Shown here: positions 13,610 to 27,174 of the stretch, in pieces
Layout of the letters: each line of letters starts with the position of its first letter
Numbering within the stretch: position 1 is the stretch's first letter
Assembly (NCBI RefSeq): GCF_000005505.3
Contig: NC_016133.3
Coordinates: forward strand, 58,679,237 to 58,743,236
Source of the DNA: Brachypodium distachyon
Lineage: Eukaryota; Streptophyta; Magnoliopsida; Poales; Poaceae
DNA length: 64,000 nt
Direction of reading: 5' to 3'
The notes under the pieces: model-generated
Told to the model about the DNA's origin: nothing
Database searches by the model: none
The model's input: only the letters and a program-made list of their open reading frames with translations
Made by a program: the position numbers and the translations under genes

Positions 13610-16600
13610 TCACACTGGATCACTTTTTCCCGCCACTAATCTGGAGACTGCTTGGTATAACTGCTCTTCATCGAATGGTTTGGACACATACCCATCCATT
13701 CCAGATTTCATACACTTTTCATATGTTGCCTGAATAACGTCAGCAGTCATTGCCAGAACAGGCGAATGCCACTCAACAAATGTTGAACCTTCGGTTGAAG
13801 TCAACTTCTTCTGTTCTTCATTCGCTTTCTTCTCCATCTCCCTTATTTGTCTAGTTGCCTCAAACCTAAAAGAATATATCATTTGATAATCAGCAGTCAG
13901 TAAGATCGATATGATATAAGAAAACTTGACGTAGAAATCCTGGGAATGTAATTATAGCTTCCTTCCAAAGTGAGATGTTTGAAACCCAAACAAAGAACGG
14001 ATTGCCTTTTTTTAATATAAAAAGTAACAAAGTTAGAAATGCCAATTGCAGCAGTATGTAATGAATACACAGATTCATACCCATCCATTTCAGGCATTTG
14101 AACATCCATAAAACATGCATCAAAGTGATGTGGTGGTTGAAGTAGGCTGATGGCGTCCTTGCCACTTTCAACACAATGAACCTTGGCACCATACTTCTTC
14201 AGTGCCGCTGCAGCAACTCGCAGATTAACTTTATTATCGTCAACAACCAATATATTCTTCCCAACCAACAAGCTACGGAGAAACGAGGGCCTATTTTGAT
14301 TTTCTTTCCTTTCAGGTATCTCCACTTTTAGCAACTGTTGAAGACAGGAAGCAATTGTGCTTGCTCTTATCGGTTTACACATCACAACATTGAATATCGA
14401 TCCATTTTTGTCCTTGTCAGCTTCAGATGTGTCCAAGAGAATTAACTTGGGCAACTCATGTACCTGACCATTCATCCTGGGCTTATGTAGACGATTCAGT
14501 AACTGAATATCTGTCTCGGGCCTCCAGGTGTCATTCTCAATAAAAAGTATTGACGGTTTTTCTCTACAAGAAAGCAAAGTAGATAGAGAAAGGAAACTCA
14601 GCACTGTTCAAGAAAATAAAGTAGGTAGAGAATGGAAGCACATGGTTAGTACTGGATACTATATTTGTCCATCACTGGTCTTAATTTCTTAACTTGAAAA
14701 AGGTTATTCCTTAGGAGAGATTAGTCTTTTTGTTAACTACAACCGATAGGATTTGTCAGGTCTTATGATAGATATGTCCATGTTTAAAAATATAGCTGTA
14801 TTTGTTTATGTTTGGAAATATCATATTTCCTATAAAACGTTTATCTGAAAGTACTTTAAGTCTTCTTAACTCCAGCCCCGATTAATAAGGGGATTTCTAC
14901 GCAATCAGAGCACACAAGAAAGCTTCTCTTGTATCAGTAATTAAATATACTGTGTTTCTAAGTTTGGTCCAGCCTATATCAATGGACTGGCTGATGCTAT
15001 GCTAGCGTAAAGTTAAGCTGCTATTTGTCCTTTATTTCTAAACTATCAGTGGCAAGTTCTGTTAGGAATTAAAAATGAAGGAACTGAAAACTAACCTGGG
15101 CTCTGCTGCACCATTTTGCCCAGAAAAGGCTTGAATTCCCACACTCATATTATTCACAACTTGAACAATTATTCCCAACCTGTTAAGGTGATATCTTGTG
15201 ACAGCACTACGTACAGCTCTGCCATCTACCAAAATTGCCTTCATTCCGCTAAAAGCAGTTGGTAGCGTCTCGGACAAGCTCCTCTTTGAATCACTTGAAG
15301 TATCTTTGCATGAACGCTTCACGACAGCTGAGAATGTAAATGTACTCCCAATGGAAGGTCGGCTAGTGAAACTTATTTGCCCACCCATAAGCCCGGCCAA
15401 ACATTTGCTGATACTTAAACCAATGCCAGTTCCACCATAGTTCCTTGACGTTGAACTATCTGCCTGCATAAAAGGTGTAAAAACACGATCTTGTGCATGG
15501 AGTGGGATCCCAACACCTGTATCCTCAATGCTTATCATCAAGGTTACGTGATCAGAATCATTTTGGTTAGATTTTTCACCCTCAAGCTCATTGGAAAGTG
15601 ACTCCTTATCAGAGAGCAGCAGCTTAAAATATTCCCAACTATTTCGTTCATCTGCAGCTTGAAAACCACTCAACGTATTTAAGGCACCATTAGCTGTAGA
15701 CTCAACTTTCCCATCTTTCCCATTCAGAGTTACATTCAGAACTTGATTAGCTTCCACATTCGAGTTCTCAGCCAAACAGACCCGCACAAAAACATGACCC
15801 CGATCTGTGAACTGGACAATTTATACTGAATTCAGGACATTTTATTACTCAGAAAAATTGAGAGTATATATAAGACCAAAAACAACACTATCTGAAGTTA
15901 CTAAATAAGCAAACAGCAGGAAAATGTCATGATACTAAAAGTTGAGAGCTTACTTTGACTGCGTTACCGACTAAATTTGTCAGTATCTGTCGAAATCTCC
16001 AAGGATCGCCAACCACGAGTTTTGGGACGTCATCACAGACAAAAACAGCAAGCTGCAGCAATATGGAAAAGCTTAGGAAGATTGGCATATGTAGCACTGC
16101 ATTAGTAGTATATGCTGGTGCTCAGCCGCAAACAATGAAAGCAAGCACTCTACAGCCATTATGTGATGTAATAGTCAGATACCTCAATGCATTTCTCTCT
16201 TGACTTTGAAGAAAACAAAGAGATCACGTCGTCCATCAGAGAACGCAAGTCAAAAGGCACTGCCTCAAGCTCCAACCTCCCAGCTTCGATCTTTGCTCGA
16301 TCAAGTACGTCATTTATAAGTGTTATCAATGCCCTGCCACACATCTGAGCAGTCTGGGCAAAATCCTTCTGAGTCATAGTCAGATCCGTCCCCAAAAGCA
16401 TGTCCAGCATTCCTACACCGAAAAGTAATGTTTTTAGATTGCCTGGTCCTTCGAGTGAAGATTATGTAGGTACCCGAAAAGAAACAAATACATACCAAGG
16501 ACACCATTCATAGGTGTTCTGATTTCATGTGATACAGTTGCCAGAAACTGCAAATAAGAAAACTAGCATCAATATATGTATGCAAGAATACCAAGTAACA

Positions 16601-19249
16601 AAGTAGCCAAATATATGTCAGACCTGAGACTTTGCAACATCAGCAGCTTCTGCTTGAGTTTTAAGCTCTTCCATCTTCCTGCAATCCTCTGTAACTTTGT
16701 CATACCGAGACCATGCGGCACAAATTATATACCCCACGAGCATCCATATGACAAAAGCACCCAGAGGATTAGTGATGGCAGACCACGGCATAGGAGGCTT
16801 TTGCCTATACCTGCTCAGGTTACCAATATTAGTGGGCAAACAAAGGAGCCAATATAGTATGTGTGACAAGAAGCAGCTACCAACCTGCACCGCATTTCAT
16901 GCCTCCTAAATGGATCTCCAAAATCAAGCATGCTAACATGCAAGAGGCCGACTTTGCCATCTGGACTTTGAGGTCCATACATAGCCATAGGCTCTGAAGA
17001 GTTTGTGACATCATAGACATTCACCAATATATCCTGATTTCCAGCAAGCTTGCTCAGCAAATTTTCTACGAGTGACTCCACATCAAAAGCTCCGCCAAGA
17101 TATCTGCTAGCGGAAATTCGGTTAGCTTAGAGGCATCACACCATACCCACCAAACCGTTCAGAAAGTCGCCATGTTATATTTATGGTACTAACTATGCCG
17201 AGCTATAGCACTAGAAAGACCCTTGGCATTGCTGAATGAAACATTATAGACAATAAGCTAATGTATAATGATTTTAACAAATAAGTACTGGAAGTTCTGT
17301 AGGTTATTGTGGGTTGCAACATTACAAGATAGTACTAATGGATTGTCAAATTATCTCTCATCATTTGCTTTGATGCATTTGACATTTTGACTATCATATG
17401 GCTACACTACAAAATGGGCATAAATGCAAGTCCTGCGAGGCATAACATTCAAAAGATAGTTCAATCATCTCACCCTGCAGTTGCTTCAACACGTTCCTCA
17501 ACTGATGCATCTGCAGCTAGATCAGGGCGGTACACAGCGAAAGTGAGTACTACCCCCAAGTGGTTTGACCCAAGAAGTCGAAATGGGTTTGTTAACACCG
17601 GTTTGCCAGTAGCCCTCGCACGTAAGATGTTTTCACGGTCCTCCTACATCCGCAACAAATGGTTTACTTTCAGAACATCAGAATTGAAGTTGCAAAACAA
17701 GAAATCACACCTCAATTAACTAAGAATCGCCAAACAGAAAAAACCATGATGCAACAAGAAATCACACCTCCCCAGAATACATGTCCATGCGTGCAAGGTA
17801 GGAGACTGTGTCCTGGGAGAAAATCACCGGGGCATACTCATCTTGGAGAGGTGCAGCCTCTTGATTCATCGTCTTCATATTCCATCCATGCTGTCTTTCA
17901 AACGTTTCCTTCTCATGAGGGAATATGCGTTGCGCGTATGCCACCCCATTCAGCAGTGGACGCTCAAATGATGTCCTTGCTGTATATTTGGCAAATGTAT
18001 CCTGCAGCAAACATTTTGTTAAATTGTAAAGTAAAACACACTGGCAGTGAACTGATCGATTCGGATTGAAAGACCAAGAGAGTCCAAGAAAGTAAGAAAT
18101 GGTCTGGTTAAAGCTGCACCTAATCCATGTGATTCTTATTGTAGCAAGAATTCTTTCTTTTTTCCATGGGAAATATTATAGCAAGCGTACAGTCATCAAC
18201 TAACCAGAAATCAACTAGGGCCACCAACCAAATTAGGTCATTACTCATTGTTGCATGTTGCAACAACCAAAATGTGCCTCCGAACACCAAATTGCATCAA
18301 GGTACTTGCAAAAGTCTCAACAAAAGCACAAGACTAGGAATTCCCAAAAGTGGACACCTTTAGGGAACAAAAACCATTGGCTAGCAAAAAAGTAGGATCA
18401 AGAACCCATCACTGGACAACCGTGGCCAGCAAATCTTTGCTACGCTGGTGGCATTTCTCAGCATAAACAAAAGAATCAAGCATTGCTTAAATCCCGGCAT
18501 TAACCACTTTATAGACTTTTCCTCTAGAAATCTATAGACAAAGCAATGCGCTACCAACCTAGTGGTTCAGAGACGTCTCTGACTGTGTCTCCGAGCGAGG
18601 AAAAAAACACGCAACCGCTTCCAAGAATGCCACATATTCAAAGATCAATAGGCCCACAACGAACCAGCCAAAACAATAATGTGGGCGCTAAACGACTAGC
18701 CTGCAACTCTGTAAGCATCAAGACACACCACGAGGAACTATCCTTCTGTTAAAATAATGCAATCTTTGCTTTGTTTAGGATTGGAGGAGTCCGCCATTGC
18801 CGCGGGATCGGGAGCACAGAAATGCATCAATCGGAAGAGGAAGAAGCAAAAGAAGATGGAAAAAAAACACCTCTGTGGCAGGCACTGAGTTATGTGCTGA
18901 CCTGGTCGATGGCGGAGGGGTTCTTCTCGAAGTGGAAGGTGGAGATGAGGATGGCGAGGGCGTGGACGTGGTTGACGGTGACCCCGAACTGCTCCTGCAG
19001 CATCCTGGCCCGCTCCTCGCACATGCTGACGAGCCGCTGCTCGGCGCGCTCCATGGTCTCCCACCGCAGCTGCCAGTGCAGCGCGGCCGAGCACGCCACG
19101 GCCAGCAGCACCCACGCCACCGCCGCCAGCCGCCTCCACCCTCTCCTGGCGGCGTACTTCTTCCCCATCGCTCCTCCTCCTCCAGCAGCAGCTCTCGCTC
19201 CCCCAGGCGGCGCTTCCTCCTCCTCCTCCCCTACAAATTTAATCCCCAT
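13610..19249 (-). CDS. CHASE-domain hybrid histidine kinase, cytokinin receptor of AHK4/CRE1 type (rice HK6-like), eleven exons
   Basis: The receptor binds cytokinin through its extracytosolic CHASE domain and starts a His-Asp phosphorelay. Exons on - are 19249-18902, 18001-17768, 17643-17474, 17103-16885, 16810-16624, 16547-16496, 16412-16183, 16052-15954, 15811-15096, 14563-14081 and 13865-13610, which give 997 residues with continuous frame. Visible domains in order: TM1 at about 41-57; CHASE from about 85 to 310, with [20 protein letters not shown] and [11 protein letters not shown]2 at about 340-358; the phosphoacceptor His in [13 protein letters not shown] at about 393; the N box [10 protein letters not shown]; the G boxes DTGVGI and GGTGIGLSI; a degenerate receiver-like region; and a true receiver with VVDD, the phospho-Asp in [11 protein letters not shown] at about 905, and the Lys in YVSKPF. 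The start is the first Met of an acidic Glu-run leader. A second in-frame Met (MGKKYA) lies 27 codons later and could be used instead. It is closest in my memory to Arabidopsis AHK4 and rice HK6. Confidence 0.95.
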
Positions 19250-22240
19250 CCGGCCCAATGCCCACCATATGCTTGCGGAAATGCGCGCGCGCGCGACGAC
19301 GACGGCTCGCCTTGACCTGCCAACAGCACAAAGCACGCGCCTGCCGCACCAGTACCCAGACGAGGAGCCCAGCCGCGAGCAGAGCTAGAGCGAGAGCAGC
19401 AGGCAGAGGCTAGAAGGAGGAGGGCGGCCGAGGCTCGGCTCGGCGTGGGTTGAGGCTTTCTCAAAAGAAGCGAAGCTTTCGCGAGTTCCCAACGGCGACA
19501 GCTGCGCTAAAATAATTAGCCCGCGCACTAAACCACATTAACAAATCCACGGCGGCTCTCTCTCTCTCCCCCAACTACACGAGCTCTTGCTCCAGCTCCA
19601 ATCCACAGCTCTCGCCGCTGCCCGCTGCCCCAGATTAAACTATACTATGCTCCTCCCAATTAACAAATGGACACAGAGAAAGAGAGAAGAGGAATCGCAT
19701 CCGCTGCTGCTAGCACGTAGCTTTTCCCACAGCAGCAGGGAAGAAGAAATATTCCGGACAAGGCCGCGTGGCACCCCCGGCCCCGGCAAAACTCAACTCA
19801 GATAAACTCAACGCCGGCAAAATTCAACGCCGCTAGCTCGCCCGCCCCTGCAAACAGTGGACGAAGCACGAGGCCCCGGCGGGGTAGGGTTTGGCTTGGC
19901 TTCTGCGGCTGGATATGAAGGCTGGCGCTGGAGAGTGGAGACGGTCGTGCGCGGCGGCGGCGGAGAAGGGAGCTTCTACCACTAACTGCGAGCTACGCTG
20001 GCTTGGCTTGGCTAATTGGGTCTGTTTGGTGGTGAAAGCTTGAGGGCGACGGAGAAGGGAGCCAGCCAGGGGAAGAAGTCCTTTTCCGGGATCACGTGGC
20101 GACGGACAGACAGTGCGGGCCTGCCAAACGCACCCGTGGTCCGTCCGGTCCAGGAACCAAACCAAACCGGAACCCAGAACAAAGCCCTTGTTCAGTTCTT
20201 CCCGGAGTATATCGCTGTCTCGGATGGCTTGCCTTTTTGTTCGCTTGTAGTGAACCTTGTTGCTCCTTGCTTGCTTTGCTTCTGCTCCTCTTTTCTTTCG
20301 ACCCCCACTTCCACTTCCTCCGGGAGTATTAGTAGAAACGTGTCTGCATCTCTGTGGATTTTTCCCTGCGCGGGCTGTAAATTATTGCTGATGGGTGGGC
20401 AGACAGCGAAGTCCACCGGGAGTTACTACTAAAATGGTTTTCGTGTGGAAGAACCGCTTGCCAAGTCATTCTACCATGATTAGGAGGGACCGGAAACAAG
20501 GAAGAAAGTATACTACTCCAGAACCGTTAACAGTGAGCATTCACATGCTCTTCAACTCGCCCATGTTCTAGTACTACTAAACGGAGTGCCATAGTTTAAA
20601 CCATGCAACTTCCCCCATAAGACAGGGTAGGCTACTCTTTGGAGCATGGTGTCTTCAAAACGGGCTTTTGTGAACCAAAACCGGACAGGATTCTCCACAT
20701 CTAGAACGGGCAATGGTACGCCCTGTAGGGGGGCCATTAATTGGATCGGGAAGGGGTACTTTGGGCAATAAATTGGGACACAAGTACTACAACAACAGAG
20801 TATCTGGATTCGGTGAACACTGTCTCTCGAGCGCCAAATGAACGCACTGTTGTTACATGTACCCCCCCCGCCGGCCGGCCTTATTGTGTAGGGCCCAGGC
20901 GTCGGTTGCCACGTCAGGCAGGCGTTGAAAACACACTGGTCAAACAAGTTTAACCTGGCCTGAACACTTGTTGGCCCTTCAATTTAAAAGGTCTGGATTT
21001 AAATTAGTGCTAACTCGGAGCATGCATACAGCTGCATGCCTGCAACGCTTTGTTATCTCGATCGCTGCTAGTCTGACAACAAAAAAAGGGATTAATAAAT
21101 TGACACAACCATGGTCCGTATACGTGCCAGGTCATAATTAGCAGTAACTCCTCTACTCCTCCATGTACTCGTGGTAGCTCGTACTACAGTCCACGACAGC
21201 AAAAATACAAAGGCAACACTGTGCGGAGAGTATCAAGCCCAGCTTCAGATCATGGACTCTTTGTATAGTGTAAACTTTGTTTTATCTCCCATCCGTTTTC
21301 TCTACGTGACAGGGCCAATGATCGATTGAGTTCGTGCATTTATGCTCCATGCCATTTAGAAGGAGGAAACTGAGCAGCATTTCTGGAGAAACAAATGCAG
21401 TCCAAATTTGGCCTGAATGAATTGAGAAAAATAGTACTCAGCGGCACGGTTTGTGACACGGGTTTTCACAAAACCGTGACAACCTTTATGGACTGTATGT
21501 AGTAGAAACGATATCCCGGCCAGTACTAGTCCTGACCTTGCGAGTACAATGGCAAAATAATATAAACGACGGCACCATTACGAGATCTAAATCCTAATAT
21601 AAACCACGCGGCGAATACGAAGACCCGAATAAATTTCTCAAATGAAGATGGAGGCTCTTCGGTGCACGTCCTCCTGCTCAGTTTACTACAGCATCGGCAA
21701 TAAATCGGAGTGCTCCTCTCGCTAACTGTATTACCACAGCTACGGCATGGTAGTACACTTGTAGCCTGCGCCCGATGCTCAGCTACTACGACTACTGGTC
21801 AGGCCTTCCTCCGTCTCAGCGGCATTGCAAAGTTGACAAATTTCGGGGGTCAACTGTGCTAGTAGTAGGAGTAGTAGCTGCTTTAAATTAGGCCAGAAAT
21901 CCAACTGTGCTAGGAGTACTTAGCGTCATCAAGTTGATGGTATTACTCCACTGATGATGCATTGATGCCAGTAGGGTAGTAGTACTCTACTCTACTCAGT
22001 GTGCTACATATAACGACATAATAGCCCCACAAAATGTTCAGGCATTTGTCATTTCATCAGCATTGTTTCTAGTAGTATATTCATCCACAGGAAACACATA
22101 ATGGTGGCATAATGCGGCAGTACGAAAAATAGCAGTGGTCTAGTGCTCAAAATGATAACGCCAGCTTCTCAACCTGACAAAGGTGTTGTTCCTCAGCCCT
22201 GACAGCCTGCTGCTGCTGAAGAAGCCTTGCTGCTGCTGCC

Positions 22241-22260
22241 ACACACACACACACACACAC
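22241..22260. repeat. (AC)10 microsatellite
   Basis: Ten uninterrupted AC units, preceded by a short GCT/GCTG-rich stretch. Confidence 0.9.
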
Positions 22261-23162
22261 CCAAGTTTTTAAATTTCGCCGTCAACAAACAAAGCAACAC
22301 ACAGGTGCTCCATTTCTTTAACCTTCTTTTAAGCACCCAGCCTAGCTCAGCCTTTCATATCTCCCTCCCAATTGATTTCATTTCCTCCCATCTGCCCCCA
22401 GTTCCCTTTTAGCTCCCGGCACGGACCAACCGATAAAGCTAACGGCGACCCCGCGGCTCTGGCCATGATTAAAAACTCCTCCTCCTGCCTCTATCGCCTG
22501 CACGTCAGTGCACTGCATGCCATTGCCAATGCCCAATGTGCCATGTGCGTGTGTGTTTATAGTGACCAAGAGACGATGGGCTGCTGCTTGCTTTCCCCCA
22601 TGGCCGCAAAAGCTCCCCCCCTGTTCAGGCTATCAGGGGGCTCTCTCGCAAGAGGCAAAGCTAGAGCCAGTCAGGTCAGCCAGCCCAGGCCACTGTGCTG
22701 CAGAATGCCGCTGCCATCTGCGGTTTCAGGCTGAGAAGGCTTTCATGTGACCCCAGGCCAGCGGCCATCTCTTTTTTTCCTTTCTTTTCTGCCCTTTTCC
22801 ATGCTTGAATCAGCATGTTTATGTGGGGGCAGTGTGTCATGATGGATCGGTGCGTGCGTTGCATTGCATTGCTGTGCGTGGTGTCAATGCAAAGAACGCA
22901 GAGCGTAGTGGAGTAGTACCATCGGTGTACAGGATATGTATGCAGACGCGTGGTACTGTCAAGGTTGTACGTGCTGCTGTGTGTGCATTGACCTTAACCC
23001 AAGCCAACGACAGCAGCGGCAGGCAGAGCTGACGTACACGCGCAACACTTGCATTGCATTGCATCGTACGATGGTAATTGAAACATGATGTACGTGTACG
23101 TGTACGTGTCGCCGTGTTTTTACTGCCGTGCCCGGTAAAGAAGGATTCTGTACATGTAGACA

Positions 23163-23285
23163 CTCCCTCCGTCCAACAGAGGATGTCTCAATTTTAATCA
23201 AATTTGAATGCATCTATACACTAAGTTATATCTTCATACATCCGAAATTTGATAAATTTGAGACATCTTTTGTTGGAGGGGAAAG
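23163..23285. mobile_element. Stowaway MITE, 123 bp
   Basis: The left end CTCCCTCCGTCCAACAGAGG and the right end (inverse CTTTCCCCTCCAACAAAAG) form imperfect terminal inverted repeats that continue into ATGTCTCAA on both sides. TA follows the right end, and the left flank is CA, a one-base change. The paralogous position in the neighbouring duplicate is empty. Confidence 0.75.
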
Positions 23286-23989
23286 TATATATGTTTCCGG
23301 AGGATCGTGATAAGATAACTAAGAAGATCGGTGTGGTTCTGTGGTACTTACGTCGGCTTATCCACAGGTCTTATCCACAGGACATGTTGCATTTCTTCTT
23401 TACTTATCTTATGTATCCCCTCACATCACAACAGAAGTACAGAACAGGTACTGGAAAACACAATGTGGCCAACATGGTACTGCTACTAATTAACTAATTA
23501 AGCTTATCTTCAAGGATTTCGATACCAACACCACGGTGATGGTACTATATATGATCTGATGGGTAAGTACATGTGTGCTAGAAATTCTCTCCAGGCTGGA
23601 GCATTCACCCGCAACAAGACACTTGCTAATTACCGGGCAATATGCTGCCACGTAGTACTTGCTGTAGTACTATACTACGTGGCCGGCCGGTTTCCGACTG
23701 TACGGCCGGTAGAAGTACTACGTACTCTAGCTTGTATGGGGATCATGGTGTCGGGTGATATAGGTCGCCATGTTTTTACTACTCCTACCTGGTAAAATAG
23801 ATCCTGTACAAATTAAATACGTACGGGGTGTAGTATATGTTTCCAATTCCAGAGGAGTCATTGATAACAAAGATCGGTGTGCATGGTTCTGTCTGTGGTA
23901 CTACGTCGCTCATCGATGATGTGCAAAGTGTTTTCCAAACGTGTCACGTTTATCCCCATCCATATGATGTTCTTCATTAAAATTCGTTT

Positions 23990-24312
23990 CAAGCTTGAGT
24001 TTGCAGAGTCGGTCTAAATTGAACCTCTACATTCTAATCCTTGAAATCAGCATCGTGACCTTATTATTTTCGATCATTAGTGACCTTAAGAACGTATATA
24101 AACAGTTATTGACGGTCAAGCCTGAGATCGTAGATTGACTATTGTCAATAAAGTCTGTTTGAAACCTTGAGGTCGTAGAGCCGGTCGAACCTCCACATCC
24201 TAAACCCTAAAATCAACACACTGGCATTACATTTTCGATCATTAGAACGTACAAAAATGTTGATTGCCGACATGGCCATGGTCAAGCCTGGGATCGTCGA
24301 CTAACTACTACC
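23990..24312. repeat. Direct tandem repeat, two units of about 150-160 bp
   Basis: Unit one (about 23993-24155) and unit two (about 24160-24312) share, in order, CTTGAG, AGAG[TC]CGGTC, GAACCTC[TC]ACAT, AATCA[GA]CA, TTTTCGATCATTAG, GAACGTA, GGTCAAGCCTG and GATCGT. The pair lies inside the extra sequence of the second duplication copy. Confidence 0.75.
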
Positions 24313-24440
24313 AGGTGGATTTTGTGTGGTGGGAAAATTACAAATTTACCGCTTTATTTTGATGCCTTAGACTTTTGATTAGGTTAATTACGCATGAATG
24401 ACTTATATTTCAGTTACAATCTAGTTCGCTTCGGTTAATC

Positions 24441-24510
24441 ATGGACCCCAACCAAGATATGAGATGGCATCAGCCGTACTTGGCTTCACCACGGCCGCAT
24501 CAGCAACCCG
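24441..24510 (+). pseudogene. Exon-like fragment (captured first exon?)
   Basis: From the ATG at 24441 an open frame encodes MDPNQDMRWHQPYLASPRPH and a few more residues. It ends at a plausible GT donor (GGTATATA at 24510-24517). No downstream exon is evident, and the stretch lies within the inserted sequence of the duplicated region. Its tidy coding look with no partner suggests a captured gene fragment in a non-autonomous element. I do not recognise the parent gene. Confidence 0.3.
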
Positions 24511-27174
24511 GTATATATTTTGGACCTTCTTGAGCAATATAGGCCTAGAATAGAAAAACTGGGTGCTAATTTAAAAACAATTAGGAAGTGGATGTTCAAT
24601 TCGACTAGCTCTACAAGATCAAGATTTGAAATCGCCTTTACTCAATGTATCGTACCTCTCCAATTAACCTGTCGATGTAAAATAAATAGGGCATAAATAA
24701 CATAAATACTCCATCGGCCTGTCTACAGATTTGGGATCGGAGGACATATTCCATTTCTTCTTAGCTTATCGTATCCCCTCACAGCACAGAAGTACAGTCA
24801 CAGAACAGGTCATCAATGAAGGCATCTAACAGTGGCAAGCACGGTAGTACTCCGTACTGCTACCAAGTAGCAAGCTATCTTCAAAATTTCAATACCAACA
24901 CACCATAGTGATGGTACATATGATTATGATCTGATGCACGGGTACATCCAACAGCACTTGAAATCTATGCGTGTCTCTCCAGGCTGGAGCATTCACCCAC
25001 AAGAAGACACTCGCTAATTACCGGGCAATACGCTACCACGTACTTTTGCAATACGTACCTGCAGCGGAAAGCATACGTACGTAGCCGGCCGGGGCCGGTT
25101 TTCTACCGTACGTTGCTTGTATGGGGATCATGTGTCGGGTGATAGGTCACATGGAGCTAAGCTAGCAGGTGACGTGCCTGCTGCTTCATTGACTAGCTTG
25201 CTGCCACTGGTCCGTTGGGATAGAATGAATAGAAATGGAAAGGAAAACAAACAAACAATCGCATCAACAAACGTCCGTCTGACCCCTCTTGGCCTCTTTC
25301 TTGCCCGCGCACAACCGGTTCTGAATTCTGATCGCCGCTGCTGCTCCAGCGGCCCACGCCAAAGAAGCTACTCCATTACTAGCAGAATATAGAAAAGGTT
25401 AAAGAAAGACATGCTTTGATCATGGCATAAATTAAAGGACAGGATAGAATTACTAGGACCTGAGTAGACGTTGAACTGACTGCAGGAGTGGCAGGAGAGA
25501 AGGGACGGAGGGAGGCCATGCATGGCCATCTGTCCGCTGTGTCTATGGTTGTTTGATCATAGGCACCGGGTATAGGAGAAGTACTACCCGGGTAACCGAG
25601 CTGTCAGCTACGTACGAGCCTATACGGTGTAGGACAGTATCTTGGCTCGTGACAGTGTCTTGGCTTGAGGCACAGGATCATGAAACTGCTCCTCCATTGA
25701 TTGCAAGCAAGCCATGCGAAAGCATCTCCTCCTGGCCGTCCGTGTGTGTTTATGGTGTCCATCGATCCTGTCCGGCGTCCTTGGTGGCTTGGCGACAGTC
25801 GTGTCCCCGAACGGCCTGATTGGTTTGGTTCGAATCGAAAGCATAAATGCTGTCGGCCCAGGAACGAGATGCCTGTCTCGATCACCTGAACAACGGACTC
25901 AGCCTTTTGTGATGTGAATGGGCCGGGCTGCAATCTGTTACAGGCTTGGAAACCGTCCGAGTGTTTCTTCTCGAGCGCTCTTGCTTAGTTAATGTTCGCC
26001 TGAACTGCAGACAGGCTCGGCTTAAATGATCATGCGCCGGCGATCTAGATACTAGCATCCATTTAATCCGGAAATGGAATTATTGGTTGAGATCCCCCTC
26101 TCGATCCTCAATTACTCCCGTCATCAGAGATTAAGGCAACAGCGTACGCACGGCACGGCATTTACAGATCAATGACACGATGGGCGTGGCTCGATCTCTC
26201 TAGACAGGCCGCCCGCAAGCACAGGCTATAAGGCTATATGTACGTACGTGTGTGTGCCAGGCGTGACACGTGAAGCCAAGTTCGTACTGTGTCCTGAATA
26301 CTCTCGCATAGCGAAAATAAAAACGGCGTCTTTAAGATTAATCTTGTAGGCAGTCTAGAGCGAAACAATCACGACTCCACTCGCGAGTCTACACAAGTCA
26401 CCCGCCCCGTCTATTTTTAATCGTTCGATACGCATGCATATATACGTGTTTGCACCCAACCAGAACGTGGCGTGTTCGGTTCCAAAAGATGGAATATAAA
26501 ATATGGCGAGTTCGTAGCACGGAGTCCAAAAGTCCACGTAAAACTTTAGAAAACGAATTAGCACAAATTGGTACGTACTTACTGAGCAAATCGCCTGATG
26601 ACAAGAAAGCAGTTTTGCGCAGGTACCACCATAGGATGGATGATAAACGATTGGACGAATATTCTTCTCTCTATATATAATTCGGTTCACTGGCTGGCTG
26701 CTTAATTAGCTGTGACCCGTGACTTGGATCCAAGTAATTTGCCAATCTGGTCGAGCTGGAGAACAACTGATGATCCATGCACCGACCCATGCAGCCGCCG
26801 TCAAAGTCAGCCAGTCGTCGCCGCGCCACGTTTAAACGACTTGACTTTATTAACGCCCACAGGCCGCAGCTACACGCCCAGCGTCTCACTTCAGTTATTT
26901 GAGTCCAGTCCATTCATGCTCGCCGTCCATGGACCTGCCACAACGCGCGTTCTCCAACGGAGAAGGCACGCATAAAAGGATCGAAGCTTTGGACAATAAG
27001 GGGGGCATTCGGCTTTGACGGCGAGCAGCGCAGCTGGCTGGTCTTGCCCGGAGTATCACGCAATATGTTTGCCTTGGGAGCTGAATTAAGTATGGATTCG
27101 ATCACACTTATGAGAGATCTACATTAACACAGATCTTTTGCATTCCTCAAACTAAGCAAGAGTTTCTTTTAAGG

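Larger units (their letters stand above)
23100..25155. repeat. Tandem duplication of a unit of about 0.7 kb, both copies later interrupted
   Basis: The first unit runs from about 23100 to 23762 and the second from about 23763 to 25155. The early part of each carries TGTTTTTACT, then a GGTAAA block, then AAGATCGGTGTG and GTGGTACT...ACGTCG (23106-23356 and 23763-23911). The later part carries CAGAACAGGT, CTCCAGGCTGGAGCATTCAC, GCTAATTACCGGGCAATA and GTATGGGGATCATG (about 23357-23762 and 24700-25155). The first copy is interrupted by a Stowaway element (23163-23285) that the second lacks. The second copy carries about 790 extra bases (23912-24699). Confidence 0.8.

Noticed and set aside
22500..22740. 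Candidate miRNA precursor in a GC-rich stretch
   Set aside because: Short complementary pieces exist, but I found no long hairpin and no match to a conserved plant miRNA I remember.
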